A stretch of DNA of 64,000 nt from Arthrobacter sp. JZ12 (GCF_035189165.1 NZ_CP045246.1:1674001-1738000), one strand, 5' to 3'. Shown: positions 17,984-26,266, numbered from the stretch's first letter. Numbers and translations: made by a program. Notes: generated by a model not told the origin, from the letters alone.

Positions 17984-18847
17984 TCAGGTCCGTCTGCGAA
18001 AGCCCTGCACCGTGAAGGCGGCAGTAACGGTCGTCTCGGCCGGTCCGTCAACGGTTTCGGGCCGAAGCCCGTGGTGTCCCGCCGGCCCCATCGCCGCAAC
18101 GTTGGTGATGTCCAGCGCTGAAAGCAGCATTGTGTATTCAACTTGAGTAGACGCGACCTCGGTGAAGTTTTCCGCCAGACTCTGGGCGACGTCGCGGCTT
18201 TTGTCGGGCGGGATGCCAAGCAGACCCGCCGATTCAGCAACCTGCTCAAGATGGTTCGGCAGGGGAGTGACCACTACTACAAGGCCGCCCGGCGCAACCG
18301 TCCGCGCAAATTCGTCAGGATTTCGCGGGGCAAAAATATTCAGCAGCACATCCACGCTGGCATCCGCCAGGGGCAGGGGCCGCCATACATCCCAGACAAG
18401 GCAGACGGTTCCTGCCAACTCCCGGGCGGCACGCCGCAATGCGAACTTAGAGATGTCGATGGCAACGGCGCCAGGGGAAGACGTATGTTCCATTACCGAT
18501 TTGAGGTAGTAGCCTGTGCCGGCTCCTGCGTCCAGGATGCGGGGGTGTGAAGCGGCATGGTCCTCCACTGCGGCACAAACCGCATCGGCTAGGGGCCGGT
18601 AGTGTCCGCGCCCCAGGAAATCGATGCGCGCCTGCACCATGGCAGCGGTGTCCGCTTCGAACACGGTTCCGCGCCCGGTCAACAGGTTGAAGTATCCCTG
18701 CCTGGCGGCGTCGAACCGATGCCCCTGCTCACAGCGCAGAAGCCGGGGGGCGCCGTCGTCAGTTGAGTCCGGCCGCGCTGCCCGCTCAAGGGTGAGATCC
18801 CCGGTGCAGACTGGGCAGACAATGGCGGGTCCTGAGAATGGCGGCAC
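17984..18847 (-). CDS. rlmA: 23S rRNA (guanine-N1)-methyltransferase, RlmA family
   Basis: SAM-dependent methyltransferase that modifies a guanine in hairpin 35 of 23S rRNA (G745/G748 in the RlmA/TlrB family). The N-terminal zinc ribbon is visible as CPVC (residues 11-14) and CEQGH; the Rossmann domain has ILDAGAGTGYY (motif I) and LLNIFAPRNPDEFART. Length is 287 aa from the GTG. That start lies 6 bases after a TACGAT -10, while the longer frame upstream crosses the divergent promoter and is rejected. It is divergent from the S9 peptidase gene. Confidence 0.88.
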   Translation of the reverse strand: MPPFSGPAIVCPVCTGDLTLERAARPDSTDDGAPRLLRCEQGHRFDAARQGYFNLLTGRGTVFEADTAAMVQARIDFLGRGHYRPLADAVCAAVEDHAASHPRILDAGAGTGYYLKSVMEHTSSPGAVAIDISKFALRRAARELAGTVCLVWDVWRPLPLADASVDVLLNIFAPRNPDEFARTVAPGGLVVVVTPLPNHLEQVAESAGLLGIPPDKSRDVAQSLAENFTEVASTQVEYTMLLSALDITNVAAMGPAGHHGLRPETVDGPAETTVTAAFTVQGFRRRT

Positions 18848-18853
18848 GTGACC

Positions 18854-18859
18854 ATCGTA
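18854..18859 (-). promoter_or_regulatory. -10 element (TACGAT) of rlmA, leaderless spacing
   Basis: On the minus strand TACGAT ends 6 bases before the rlmA GTG. Its -35 position falls within the palindrome centred at 18878. Confidence 0.5.
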
Positions 18860-18862
18860 GGC

Positions 18863-18893
18863 GGGGTGCTCCCGCTTTGAGCGGGAGCACCCC
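18863..18893. promoter_or_regulatory. Perfect 14-bp palindrome in the rlmA/S9 peptidase divergent promoter
   Basis: Arms 18863-18876 and 18880-18893 are exact reverse complements with a 3-base TTG centre. TTGAGC at 18877-18882 is a plausible -35 for the peptidase gene (18-base spacer to TAGGCT). It lies upstream of both genes, so it is not a terminator for either; an operator is the simplest reading. Confidence 0.55.
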
Positions 18894-18900
18894 GGGCGCA

Positions 18901-18906
18901 TAGGCT
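18901..18906 (+). promoter_or_regulatory. -10 element (TAGGCT) of the S9 peptidase gene, leaderless spacing
   Basis: TAGGCT ends 6 bases before the GTG start of the peptidase gene. TTGAGC inside the palindrome lies 18 bases upstream. Confidence 0.55.
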
Positions 18907-18912
18907 CGGCAT

Positions 18913-20928
18913 GTGAAACCAGACACACTCAATCTCCTCAATTCAGTGAGCACACCCTCGCTCCATCCGGATGGTCAGCGCTGCATCGTTTCCGTCACCC
19001 GACCGGATTTCGACGCCGACGCGTACGTAGGCCAGTTGTGGGAAGTACCGCTCGACGACGGACCACCAAGACGCCTGACCCGGGGCTTCCGTGACACTGC
19101 CCCTCAATTCGCTCCGGACGGTCGAAGCGCCGCCTTCCTGCGCGCCGAACAGGGAGGCAAGCCCCAACTGTTCATTATGGACAGCAGGGGAGGAGAACCC
19201 CGGCAGATCACCGACCAACCCCTCGGCGTCTCGGAGTTCGCCTGGTCGCCGGACTCCCGGCGCCTAGCCTTCTGCGCACGCGTACCGGAGGAGGGCCGCT
19301 ACGGAACCGTGGACGGCATTTCTCCGGGACAAGAAGACCCCCGCCTCGTCCGCGGTTTCAAATACCAGATGAACGGCGTGGGCTACATTCGCGACAAGCG
19401 AATTCAACTGTTCCTCCTTGAGGTTCCACCGCTCGACGAGGAGCCGTTCGTCAAGCCGGTAGGCCGGGCCCAGAAATCCTTGGGTGAGGAGGGACCCTCA
19501 CCCTTCCCTGAGGCAAGCCAGTTGACCGAAGACGACGCGGACCACACCTCGCCGTCGTTCTCCGCGGACGGCGCACGTCTGCTGTTCACCGCCGCACTGG
19601 AAGCTGATTCCGAGACAACACTTCGCAGCGACATCTACTCCGTATCGCTCGACGGAGTCGACCGTCAGCGCCTCAGCAACTTCTCCAATGAGATTGTCAG
19701 CTGCAGTAAGGCTGTCGAGAGCGCTGACGGCCAGTGGCTGTTCTACCTGGGCAGCGACCTGTCACCCTCCGGCCTCGACTTCGTTGCGCGCAACACCGCA
19801 CTCTATGCTGCGCCCGTGGGCCGCCCTGAAGAGGTGCGTGTCCTGACCGACCCCGAGACCACGGACCTGGGGGAGATCGGTGACATTGTCCCGGCGGATG
19901 GGGACAGCGTCGTCGTTTTCAACCGTAGCCGGGGCGCGGGGGAGATCCTCCACATCGCTTCCAGCGGAAGCGCAAGCGTTCTTGCCGGTGGGAAGTACAT
20001 CGTGACCGGCGCTGCCTGCGCAGGCAGAACGCTCGTAGTGGCGTTCACCGATCCGCAAACTCCGGGCGACGTAGCCCGCGTCGAGGGTGGCGAGCTTGCC
20101 ACGCTGACCGATTTCTCCGCAAACCTGCGAACCAACATGATTATTGCGGACATGCGGGAGGAAGTATTCGAGGCTCCGGACGGATATCCGGTCCACGGAT
20201 GGGTCCTGGTTCCCGAAGGTGACGGACCCCATCCCGTTCTTCTGAACATTCACGGTGGGCCGTACGCCCAGTACGGATGGGGCTACTTCGACGAGGCGCA
20301 GGTCTACGTTGAGGCTGGATATGCGGTAGTGATGTGCAACCCTCGCGGGGCCGCCGGCTACGGGCAAGAGCACGGCCGCGTTATCAAGGAAGCCATGGGA
20401 ACCGTGGACATGCATGATGTCCTCGCCTTCCTGGAGGGCGCCGTCGCCGCCTATCCTCAGCTCGACGGCCAGCGTCTGGGGGTGATGGGCGGGTCCTACG
20501 GAGGGTATCTCACTGCATGGTTGATTGCGCACGACCACCGTTTCCAGGGAGCAATCGTGGAGAGGGGATTCCTGGATCCCGAATCCTTCATCGGGTCCTC
20601 GGATATCGGCTGGTTCTTCTCGGAGGCGTATACCGGTGCAGAGCCCGAAAAGATGCGCGCACAGAGCCCGTACGCGCACGTGGACAAGGTCCGTACGCCG
20701 ACCTTCGTCATCCACTCGGAACAGGACCTGCGATGCCCGCTCGAGCAGGCCCAGCGCTACTACACGGCGCTGAAGCGTCACGGCATCGAGGCGGAAATGC
20801 TTATCTTTCCGGGGGAGACCCATGAGCTGTCACGAACGGGCACGCCATGGCACCGGCGCCAACGCTTTGAGCACATCCTGCGGTGGTGGGCCGAGAAGCT
20901 TCCCAGCAAGAAGAATCAGCCGGCCTGA
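18913..20928 (+). CDS. S9-family prolyl oligopeptidase-type serine peptidase
   Basis: A 671-aa peptidase. Residues about 1-390 form a WD40-like beta-propeller (repeated TPSxSADGARLLFT-type blades) that restricts access to the active site; about 400-671 form an alpha/beta-hydrolase. The catalytic Ser is in MGGSYGGYLT, the Asp in SEQDLRCPLEQ and the His in GETHEL. It resembles acylaminoacyl/dipeptidyl peptidases and should trim short oligopeptides in the cytoplasm, as no signal peptide is seen. The GTG start is leaderless. Confidence 0.9.
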   Translation: MKPDTLNLLNSVSTPSLHPDGQRCIVSVTRPDFDADAYVGQLWEVPLDDGPPRRLTRGFRDTAPQFAPDGRSAAFLRAEQGGKPQLFIMDSRGGEPRQITDQPLGVSEFAWSPDSRRLAFCARVPEEGRYGTVDGISPGQEDPRLVRGFKYQMNGVGYIRDKRIQLFLLEVPPLDEEPFVKPVGRAQKSLGEEGPSPFPEASQLTEDDADHTSPSFSADGARLLFTAALEADSETTLRSDIYSVSLDGVDRQRLSNFSNEIVSCSKAVESADGQWLFYLGSDLSPSGLDFVARNTALYAAPVGRPEEVRVLTDPETTDLGEIGDIVPADGDSVVVFNRSRGAGEILHIASSGSASVLAGGKYIVTGAACAGRTLVVAFTDPQTPGDVARVEGGELATLTDFSANLRTNMIIADMREEVFEAPDGYPVHGWVLVPEGDGPHPVLLNIHGGPYAQYGWGYFDEAQVYVEAGYAVVMCNPRGAAGYGQEHGRVIKEAMGTVDMHDVLAFLEGAVAAYPQLDGQRLGVMGGSYGGYLTAWLIAHDHRFQGAIVERGFLDPESFIGSSDIGWFFSEAYTGAEPEKMRAQSPYAHVDKVRTPTFVIHSEQDLRCPLEQAQRYYTALKRHGIEAEMLIFPGETHELSRTGTPWHRRQRFEHILRWWAEKLPSKKNQPA

Positions 20929-20934
20929 GAACCC

Positions 20935-21563
20935 TTAGAAACCCAGGGAACGCTGGGCCAGCTCTATTCCGGGCTGAGCCCAGCGCTCGCTGTAGGCTGT
21001 GCTGCTGACAAGCGAACGCGTATTTGCCTTGTCAATGTAGATGGTTCCGTTGAGATGGTCGGTCTCGTGCTGGGCAATCCGCGCGGCCCAGCCCTGAGGT
21101 GCCGCGTGACATGAACTCCGTCAGGCGTAAGGTAGTCCAGCTGGACTTCGCGGTGGCGCTCGACAACGGCCTGCCAGCCGTTGAAAGACAGGCAGCCCTC
21201 GAAGAAGCTTGCCTTGTCCGGGGATGTGGGCGTGTAGCTGGGGTTGATAACAGCGAAGTACGGCAGCGGACTCCGCTCGCGGGCCAGGACAATCTCGTCG
21301 GGCTGCGGGATTACATCCTCGATCACTGCGATACGCAGCGGAATGCCGAGCTGCGGAGCCGCCAGACCCACGCCGGGAGCGTCATGCATGGCTTTGCGCA
21401 TTGCTGCCAGCAGTTCGATAAGTTTCACGTTATTGAGTTGCCCGTCAAACTCGGCAGCCGGCGTACGCAGCACCGGATCGCCGAGCTGGACGATCTGCGG
21501 ATGCTCCTGCTCCAGAACTCGCTGGACGGCTAACCGAATTTCATGCCGTGTGTATGAACTCAC
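20935..21563 (-). pseudogene. def: Peptide deformylase, disrupted by a single-base deletion
   Basis: Removes the formyl group from nascent proteins. The first frame carries PGVGLAAPQLG (motif 1) and EGCLSFNGWQ (motif 2). About 13 residues after DYLTPDGVH the frame is lost. A second frame then supplies the missing motif 3 (WAARIAQHETDHLNG) and a normal C-terminus ending at 20935. On the minus strand CACCTCAGGGCTGGG reads correctly if it is CACCTCCAGGGCTGG, i.e. one C is missing near 21095-21098. Total length is 629 bases, one short of 210 codons. It could be a real pseudogene (with another def elsewhere) or a sequencing/assembly error; the intact codons after the lesion favour error or a very recent mutation. 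Confidence 0.88.
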
Positions 21564-21569
21564 TGGCTC

Positions 21570-21575
21570 ATCGTA
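21570..21575 (-). promoter_or_regulatory. -10 element (TACGAT) of def, leaderless spacing
   Basis: TACGAT on the minus strand ends 6 bases before the GTG start of the deformylase gene. Confidence 0.45.
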
Positions 21576-21686
21576 GTCAGCTCAGCATGGCTCGTAGTGA
21601 GCCAACCATGTGCCGCTCCCGCTAGCCATATAAAGAGCCGATAATCTACATTATGTCAACTAACAGCGAGAAAGCCGGATCAAATT

Positions 21687-21727
21687 TGGCCGTGCTGTCC
21701 CCTGCGCGCAGGAGAACAGCACGGCCA
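21687..21727 (-). terminator. Terminator of the VOC-family gene
   Basis: A 12-bp stem (21687-21698 with 21716-21727) contains an inner CCTG-CGCG-CAGG hairpin; on the minus strand it is followed by AAATTTGA. Confidence 0.65.
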
Positions 21728-21746
21728 CGACGCCTACAGTGGAACG

Positions 21747-22166
21747 CTATTGCTGAGGCGTTCCAGCGATGTTGATGAGCCATGCGACACCAAACTTGTC
21801 GGTGCACATGCCGAAACGGTCACCCCAGGGCGCGACCTCGAGTGGAACGGTCACGGAGCCTTCACCCGCCAGCCGGTCCCAGTATCCGCGCAGCTCCTTC
21901 TCATCCTCACCACTCAGCGAGATCGAGAAAGTGTTGCCCGGGTTGTACTCCATACTGTTCGGCGTATCGGCCGCCATCAGGACCATGCCGTTGTCGGTGG
22001 TGAGCATCCCGTGCATGATCTTGTCCAATTCGGCTTCGTCTTCACTGGCCTGGAAGTCACGGAAGGTGCTCAGCGTGAGGTCACCGCCGAAAACCGATTG
22101 GTAATAGGTCATTGCCTCCTTGGCGGTGTCGCGGAAACCAAGGTAGGGATTTAGGCGGGTGCTCAT
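21747..22166 (-). CDS. VOC-family protein (PhnB/glyoxalase-like)
   Basis: A 139-aa vicinal-oxygen-chelate fold protein: LNPYLGFRDTAKEAMTYYQSVFGG, HGMLTTDNGMVLMAADTP and WGDRFGMCTDKFGVAWLINI are typical of the PhnB-like subgroup often annotated as glyoxalase/bleomycin-resistance-like. The substrate is unknown. The start is the ATG with a GAGGAGA ribosome binding site. It is transcribed alone and has its own terminator. Confidence 0.85.
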   Translation of the reverse strand: MSTRLNPYLGFRDTAKEAMTYYQSVFGGDLTLSTFRDFQASEDEAELDKIMHGMLTTDNGMVLMAADTPNSMEYNPGNTFSISLSGEDEKELRGYWDRLAGEGSVTVPLEVAPWGDRFGMCTDKFGVAWLINIAGTPQQ

Positions 22167-22299
22167 GTCTGTCTCCTCGGAAGGGTGTGCGTTCCTGGGC
22201 TGGGCGCCTGGGACGCCCAGATGCACGGGTCCCAGAGCTGCCTCACGGACAATACTGCCCCAGGTTGATGCAGCTTCACAGAGAGGGTTCGACGAATTT

Positions 22300-22575
22300 C
22301 TAGGCGATTGACGCGAAGCGGCGCGCCGAACGTTCCTTAGCCTTCACGGCCTCTTCCTCGCGGTCCTTCGGGGGCGCAGTCGTGACGAGGGAGGCCAGCA
22401 GACGTTCAGTCGCGACGCCGATTTCCTTCACTGCCCGATCGAAAGCCTCCTGGTTTGCCTTGGAAGGCTTGGTGGCCCCACTGATCTTCCGGACATACTG
22501 CAACGCTGCGGCATGCACCTCATCACTCGTGGCTGCCGGCTCGAAATTATGAAGGGTCCTGATGTTCCTGCACAT
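22300..22575 (-). CDS. DUF2277 family protein
   Basis: A 91-aa protein beginning MCRNIRTLHNFEPAATSDEV, the signature of the conserved DUF2277 family, with QYVRKISG after it. Function is unknown; it is helical and cytoplasmic. The ATG used lies 7 bases after a TAACCT -10; the frame continues upstream without support. Confidence 0.85.
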   Translation of the reverse strand: MCRNIRTLHNFEPAATSDEVHAAALQYVRKISGATKPSKANQEAFDRAVKEIGVATERLLASLVTTAPPKDREEEAVKAKERSARRFASIA

Positions 22576-22582
22576 ATCTTCA

Positions 22583-22588
22583 AGGTTA
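22583..22588 (-). promoter_or_regulatory. -10 element (TAACCT) of the DUF2277 gene
   Basis: TAACCT on the minus strand ends 7 bases before the ATG, so the mRNA is probably leaderless. Confidence 0.4.
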
Positions 22589-22648
22589 GGTCGGTGAATG
22601 GCGCCACGGAACGCCTGCGGAAGGGCAAATTCCATGACCAGGAAGCAG

Positions 22649-22654
22649 TAGTCT
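22649..22654 (+). promoter_or_regulatory. -10 element (TAGTCT) of the DUF3054 gene
   Basis: TAGTCT ends 6 bases before the ATG; the intervening GAGGAG resembles a ribosome binding site but would be immediately adjacent to the start. Confidence 0.4.
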
Positions 22655-22660
22655 GAGGAG

Positions 22661-23107
22661 ATGAGGAGCAGGAGAATCTCCGAACGGGGACTGCAGAGCC
22701 GCCCGGCGCTGTGGGCGGCTGCCGACGTCGTGCTTGTGATCGTGTTTGCTGCTATCGGGCACCTGTCCCATTACGGCACCCTCTCCCCTGCCGGTGTGGC
22801 CGGGACGGCCGCGCCCTTTCTTGCCGCTTATGGGATTTCGTTCGTGCTGTGCCTGGCCTGGCGCCGGCCGGAATCACTTGTCCGTACGGGCGTGCCGCTG
22901 TGGGTCGGTACGGCGGTCGGAGGACTGCTTTTGCGGGTGGTTCTGGGCAACAGTGCTGCACTTCCCTTCCAGATTGTCAGCATTGTCACGCTTGGCCTTT
23001 TCCTGCTGACTCCCCGACTACTGGCTGCCCTCCTCACTGAAGTGCGCCGTCGTTCCTCCCAGACACCGAGTTCCTCCGCCAGCCCAAGCCAAGGAGTTGC
23101 CAGATGA
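22661..23107 (+). CDS. DUF3054 family membrane protein
   Basis: A 148-aa protein with four hydrophobic helices (about residues 18-36, 48-66, 78-95 and 100-120). The early Asp in AAADVVLVIVFAAIGHLSH and the GTAVGGLLLR loop are features of DUF3054. Function is unknown. Its stop codon overlaps the start of the Lrp-type gene that follows (ATGA), so they are translationally coupled. Confidence 0.85.
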   Translation: MRSRRISERGLQSRPALWAAADVVLVIVFAAIGHLSHYGTLSPAGVAGTAAPFLAAYGISFVLCLAWRRPESLVRTGVPLWVGTAVGGLLLRVVLGNSAALPFQIVSIVTLGLFLLTPRLLAALLTEVRRRSSQTPSSSASPSQGVAR

Positions 23108-23385
23108 TTACCGCGTTCGTCCTCATTCAGACCGATGCCTCCCGCATTCCGGAAACCGCGCAGGAAATTTCCGAGATCGAGGGCATCAGCGAGGTTTATT
23201 CAGTCACGGGCGACTGGGACCTGATCGCTATGGCACGAGTGAACCGTCATGAAGACCTTGCGGACGTCATCGCGGACAGGCTCTCCAAAGTTGAAGGCGT
23301 GGAGTCGACCACAACCCACATAGCCTTCCGCTCGTACTCCAAGCACGACCTGGACGCAGCTTTCACCCTCGGCTTCGACAGCTAG
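23104..23385 (+). CDS. Stand-alone Lrp/AsnC ligand-binding (RAM) domain protein
   Basis: A 93-aa protein made only of the effector-binding alpha-beta domain of Lrp/AsnC regulators (ITAFVLIQTDASRIPETAQEI, VYSVTGDWDLIAMARV, HIAFRSYSKHDL), with no helix-turn-helix. Such small forms bind amino acids and may pair with full-length regulators. It lies next to, and convergent with, trpD. A terminator hairpin follows. Confidence 0.9.
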   Translation: MITAFVLIQTDASRIPETAQEISEIEGISEVYSVTGDWDLIAMARVNRHEDLADVIADRLSKVEGVESTTTHIAFRSYSKHDLDAAFTLGFDS

Positions 23386-23399
23386 CAACAGAGTTCGGG

Positions 23400-23427
23400 G
23401 CGGGAAGCGCTCAATCGCGCTTCCCGC
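23400..23427. terminator. Bidirectional terminator between the Lrp-type gene and trpD
   Basis: An 11-bp stem (23400-23410 with 23417-23427) with loop TCAATC lies between convergent genes. Confidence 0.75.
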
Positions 23428-23442
23428 TCGCGGCCCGAAACC

Positions 23443-24501
23443 TTACCGGCTGGTCACCTCTATCCACCGGTCGAGTGCGGCCTGGGCGGCACCGGAATCA
23501 ATCGATTCGACGGCCCGCATCATATTCCGGGAGATACGGTCAACCAGCGGTGCGCTGTAATCGGTGTCCAAAGCGGTGAGCCCCGCTGCGGCATTGAGTA
23601 CGACGGCGTCGCGCACCGGTCCCTTCTCCCCCGCCAGCAGCGCGCGGGCCACTCCTGCGTTGCTTTTGGCGTCCGAGCCGCGGAGGGCCTCGACCGGCGC
23701 CACCTTCAGACCGAATTCCTCCGGATGGACGGTGTGCTCGGTGATGGACCCGTCGCGAACCTCCCACACCGTGGAGGACCCGCTGGTGGTGAGCTTGTCG
23801 CGACCGTCGCTTCCCCTGAACACGAGTGCACGGATTCCGCGCGCTGCCAGCACCCCGGCCATGAGCGGCGCCATGCGATCGCTTGCGCAGCCAAGGGCTT
23901 GCGCTTCGACGCCAGCGGGATTGCTGAGAGGGCCCAGGAAGTTGAAGGCCGTGGGCACTCCAAGCTCGCGCCGCGGAACCGCCACATGCCTCATGGACGG
24001 GTGAAAGACCTGCGCGAAGCAAAACGTGATGTTCGCCTCCTGAGCTGAACGTGCAACGTCCGCGATCGGGAGGTCGAGCCGTACCCCCAGGGCTTCGATG
24101 ACGTCGGCGGCGCCGGCGGATGATGAAGCGCCGCGGTTGCCGTGCTTGATGACTCGCGCCCCTGCCCCTACTGCCACCAGCGAGGACATGGTTGAGATAT
24201 TGAGTGTGTTCAGCCCATCACCGCCGGTACCGACGATATCGAGTGCCTCGCCCGGTACAGCAATGCGGTGGGCCCGGGCCAGCATCGCCTCAACCAGGCC
24301 CACCAGCTCTTCCACGGACTCCCCCTTCGCGCGGAGGCCGATCAGAAACCCGGCCACCTGCGCATGCGTGGCAATGCCTTCCATGATCGAATCCATCGCC
24401 CATCGCGTCTGCGACGCCGTCAGATCCCTGCCCGCAATGAGAGTGGAAATCAGCTGCGGCCATGTGGTGGAGAGCACGTCGGATCCGGAATTCGCAGTCA
24501 C
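23443..24501 (-). CDS. trpD: Anthranilate phosphoribosyltransferase TrpD
   Basis: Transfers phosphoribosyl from PRPP to anthranilate, the second committed step of tryptophan synthesis. The 352-aa protein has the family's glycine-rich loop [14 protein letters not shown] (about residue 90), [21 protein letters not shown] and the [15 protein letters not shown] segment. It stands alone rather than in a trp operon and is divergent from ctaE, an arrangement shared with M. tuberculosis (Rv2192c/Rv2193). The GTG start lies 6 bases after a TAACCT -10, and a dyad occupies the -35/-10 spacer. Confidence 0.95.
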   Translation of the reverse strand: MTANSGSDVLSTTWPQLISTLIAGRDLTASQTRWAMDSIMEGIATHAQVAGFLIGLRAKGESVEELVGLVEAMLARAHRIAVPGEALDIVGTGGDGLNTLNISTMSSLVAVGAGARVIKHGNRGASSSAGAADVIEALGVRLDLPIADVARSAQEANITFCFAQVFHPSMRHVAVPRRELGVPTAFNFLGPLSNPAGVEAQALGCASDRMAPLMAGVLAARGIRALVFRGSDGRDKLTTSGSSTVWEVRDGSITEHTVHPEEFGLKVAPVEALRGSDAKSNAGVARALLAGEKGPVRDAVVLNAAAGLTALDTDYSAPLVDRISRNMMRAVESIDSGAAQAALDRWIEVTSR

Positions 24502-24507
24502 TCCCCT

Positions 24508-24535
24508 AGGTTATCTACGAAATGTAGAAAGTCAT
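24508..24535 (-). promoter_or_regulatory. trpD promoter with TCTAC-N5-GTAGA dyad in the spacer
   Basis: On the minus strand ATGACT (24530-24535), a 16-base spacer and TAACCT (24508-24513) precede the GTG by 6 bases. The dyad TCTAC-ATTTC-GTAGA fills the spacer (24514-24528). The same half-sites and spacing occur at the qcrC and (one mismatch) ctaC promoters. It could also influence ctaE, whose start is 122 bp away on the other strand. Confidence 0.5.
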
Positions 24536-24637
24536 TATGGGGTTACTCCCGCGCCGTTACTGGGTTAGGGCCGCGCAGGCCTCTTGCTGTGCCACGCCGG
24601 GGCCCCTTCGCATTGGTGAACTGGGAACTTTTAGAGA

Positions 24638-24643
24638 CATAAT
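24638..24643 (+). promoter_or_regulatory. -10 element (CATAAT) of ctaE, leaderless spacing
   Basis: CATAAT ends 6 bases before the ctaE GTG. A TTGGTG lies 19 bases further upstream, a long spacer. Confidence 0.4.
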
Positions 24644-24649
24644 GTCAGG

Positions 24650-25288
24650 GTGACGACAGCGACCCATGCCCCCAGCACCACTGCGCATCCAACACTGAAC
24701 CGACCGAACATGGTCTCGGTTGGCACTGTTGTATGGCTTTCCAGTGAACTCATGTTCTTTGCAGGACTCTTCGCGATGTATTTCACCCTGCGTTCCACCT
24801 CTGGTGAAATGTGGGCCACTGAGACCGAGAAGCTCAATGTGCCCTTCGCACTTATCAACACGATCATCCTCGTGTCGAGCTCGTTCACCTGCCAGATGGG
24901 CGTCTTCGCGGCAGAGAGGCTGCAGCCCCGCCGGGTCGGCGGAGTCTTCAACATCGCCAAGTGGGGCATGGTTGAGTGGTACCTGCTGACCTTCCTCATG
25001 GGCGCAGTGTTCGTCGCTGTACAGGCGTACGAGTACGCCGAGCTGGTAGCCGAAGGAATTTCGCTCTCCTCCAACGCCTACGGCTCCTCGTTCTACATCA
25101 CCACCGGCTTCCACGGTCTGCACGTTATCGGCGGCCTCGTTGCCTTCCTCTTCATCATCGGCCGGGCATACGCTGCCAAACGGTTCGGCCACTTTGAGGC
25201 AACCTCGGCGATCGTCACGTCGTACTACTGGCACTTCGTTGACGTGGTCTGGATCGGCCTGTTCATCATCATCTACTTCTTGAAGTAG
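24650..25288 (+). CDS. ctaE: Cytochrome c oxidase subunit III
   Basis: Core membrane subunit of the aa3 oxidase (complex IV), 212 aa with five membrane helices. Family landmarks are [39 protein letters not shown] and the C-terminal [20 protein letters not shown]. It lacks the first two helices of long-form subunit III, as is usual in actinobacteria. It begins the ctaE-qcrC-qcrA-qcrB cluster, which ties complex IV to complex III genes. Confidence 0.95.
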   Translation: MTTATHAPSTTAHPTLNRPNMVSVGTVVWLSSELMFFAGLFAMYFTLRSTSGEMWATETEKLNVPFALINTIILVSSSFTCQMGVFAAERLQPRRVGGVFNIAKWGMVEWYLLTFLMGAVFVAVQAYEYAELVAEGISLSSNAYGSSFYITTGFHGLHVIGGLVAFLFIIGRAYAAKRFGHFEATSAIVTSYYWHFVDVVWIGLFIIIYFLK

Positions 25289-25290
25289 AT
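25271..25290 (+). other. Palindromic hairpin at the ctaE stop codon
   Basis: ATCTACTTC and GAAGTAGAT pair around TT, covering the last codons and stop of ctaE, and are followed by TTCTCTT. It may be a partial terminator or processing site that sets ctaE apart from qcrCAB. Confidence 0.45.
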
Positions 25291-25295
25291 TTCTC

Positions 25296-25323
25296 TTGAA
25301 CCCTTTTCTACCCGGGGTAGAAT
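25296..25323 (+). promoter_or_regulatory. qcrC promoter overlapped by a 17-bp palindrome
   Basis: TTGAAC (25296-25301) and TAGAAT (25318-25323) are 16 bases apart. The perfect palindrome TTCTACCC-G-GGGTAGAA (25306-25322) fills the spacer and overlaps the -10, an arrangement typical of a repressor site. Its core is TCTAC-N5-GTAGA. Confidence 0.65.
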
Positions 25324-25399
25324 TAGCGTGGCGGTCGCAAGCTGGGCTGACACCAACTGTGAAACGTAAAAAGGCAATACAGAAGGCAGGAAACAGGAC

Positions 25400-26194
25400 G
25401 TGAAGGCACTTTCGCAGAGGCGGCGCCACCCCCTTACAGCGATAGCACTGCTGCTGATGGGATTGTTGCTCACCGGAGGCATCTACGCCGTCGCAAGCAA
25501 CGCGAATGAAGCCAAAGCGCAGACCGGGTTCTCAGCCAGCGATATCGAGGAAGGCGAGAAGCTCTTCATCGCCAACTGCGCAACCTGCCACGGTATGGGC
25601 GCCTCGGGAACCGAGGATGGGCCATCGCTGGTAGGCGTCGGCGCGGCCGCTGTCGACTTCCAGGTTGGCACCGGACGCATGCCCCTACAGATGCAGGGCC
25701 CCCAGGCGCTTCAGAAGCCGGTTCAGTTCACCGAAGAGCAGATCCAGCAGATGGCTGCCTACGTCGCCTCCCTTGGAGCCGGCCCCGCCATCCCTGGCGA
25801 GGAGATACTGAGCACCTCGGGTGAAGGAGTGGATCCTGCAGCCGGTGGCGAGCTCTTCCGCGTGAACTGCGCGATGTGCCATAACGCCGCCGCAGCCGGT
25901 GGCGCCCTGACGCGCGGCAAGTTCGCACCGACCCTTGAAGGCGTGAGCGAGAAGCACATCTACGAGGCAATGGTGACCGGCCCCCAGAACATGCCGGTCT
26001 TCAGCGATGCCAACATCACTCCTGAGGACAAGCAGGACATCATTGCCTTCCTCAAGATGATCGAGGATCAGGGCTCACCGGGTGGAGCAGATCTCGGCTC
26101 GCTGGGTCCCGTATCTGAAGGTCTCTTCATCTGGGTTGCGGGCCTTGGGGTAATCATCGCGTTCACCGTCTGGCTCACTTCCCGCTCGTCGTAG
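25400..26194 (+). CDS. qcrC: Menaquinol-cytochrome c reductase diheme cytochrome c subunit
   Basis: The cytochrome cc subunit of the actinobacterial bcc complex, which passes electrons directly to the aa3 oxidase without a soluble cytochrome c. A signal-anchor helix (about residues 12-34) is followed by two c-type heme sites, CATCH (60-64) and CAMCH (157-161), and a C-terminal membrane helix (about 242-260). Length is 264 aa. The start codon is GTG, about 77 bases downstream of the -10. Confidence 0.96.
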   Translation: MKALSQRRRHPLTAIALLLMGLLLTGGIYAVASNANEAKAQTGFSASDIEEGEKLFIANCATCHGMGASGTEDGPSLVGVGAAAVDFQVGTGRMPLQMQGPQALQKPVQFTEEQIQQMAAYVASLGAGPAIPGEEILSTSGEGVDPAAGGELFRVNCAMCHNAAAAGGALTRGKFAPTLEGVSEKHIYEAMVTGPQNMPVFSDANITPEDKQDIIAFLKMIEDQGSPGGADLGSLGPVSEGLFIWVAGLGVIIAFTVWLTSRSS

Positions 26195-26266
26195 CGGCGC
26201 GGCCCGGCAGAAGTACAAGTACACAGGATTGATGAGTGAAGTATCTAAAGAAGGATGAGAGGGATC

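Noticed and set aside
17884..18249. Upstream extension of the NfeD gene
   Set aside because: Runs into the 3' end of rlmA and lacks membrane-protein features; the ATG at 17883 has a ribosome binding site at the first helix.
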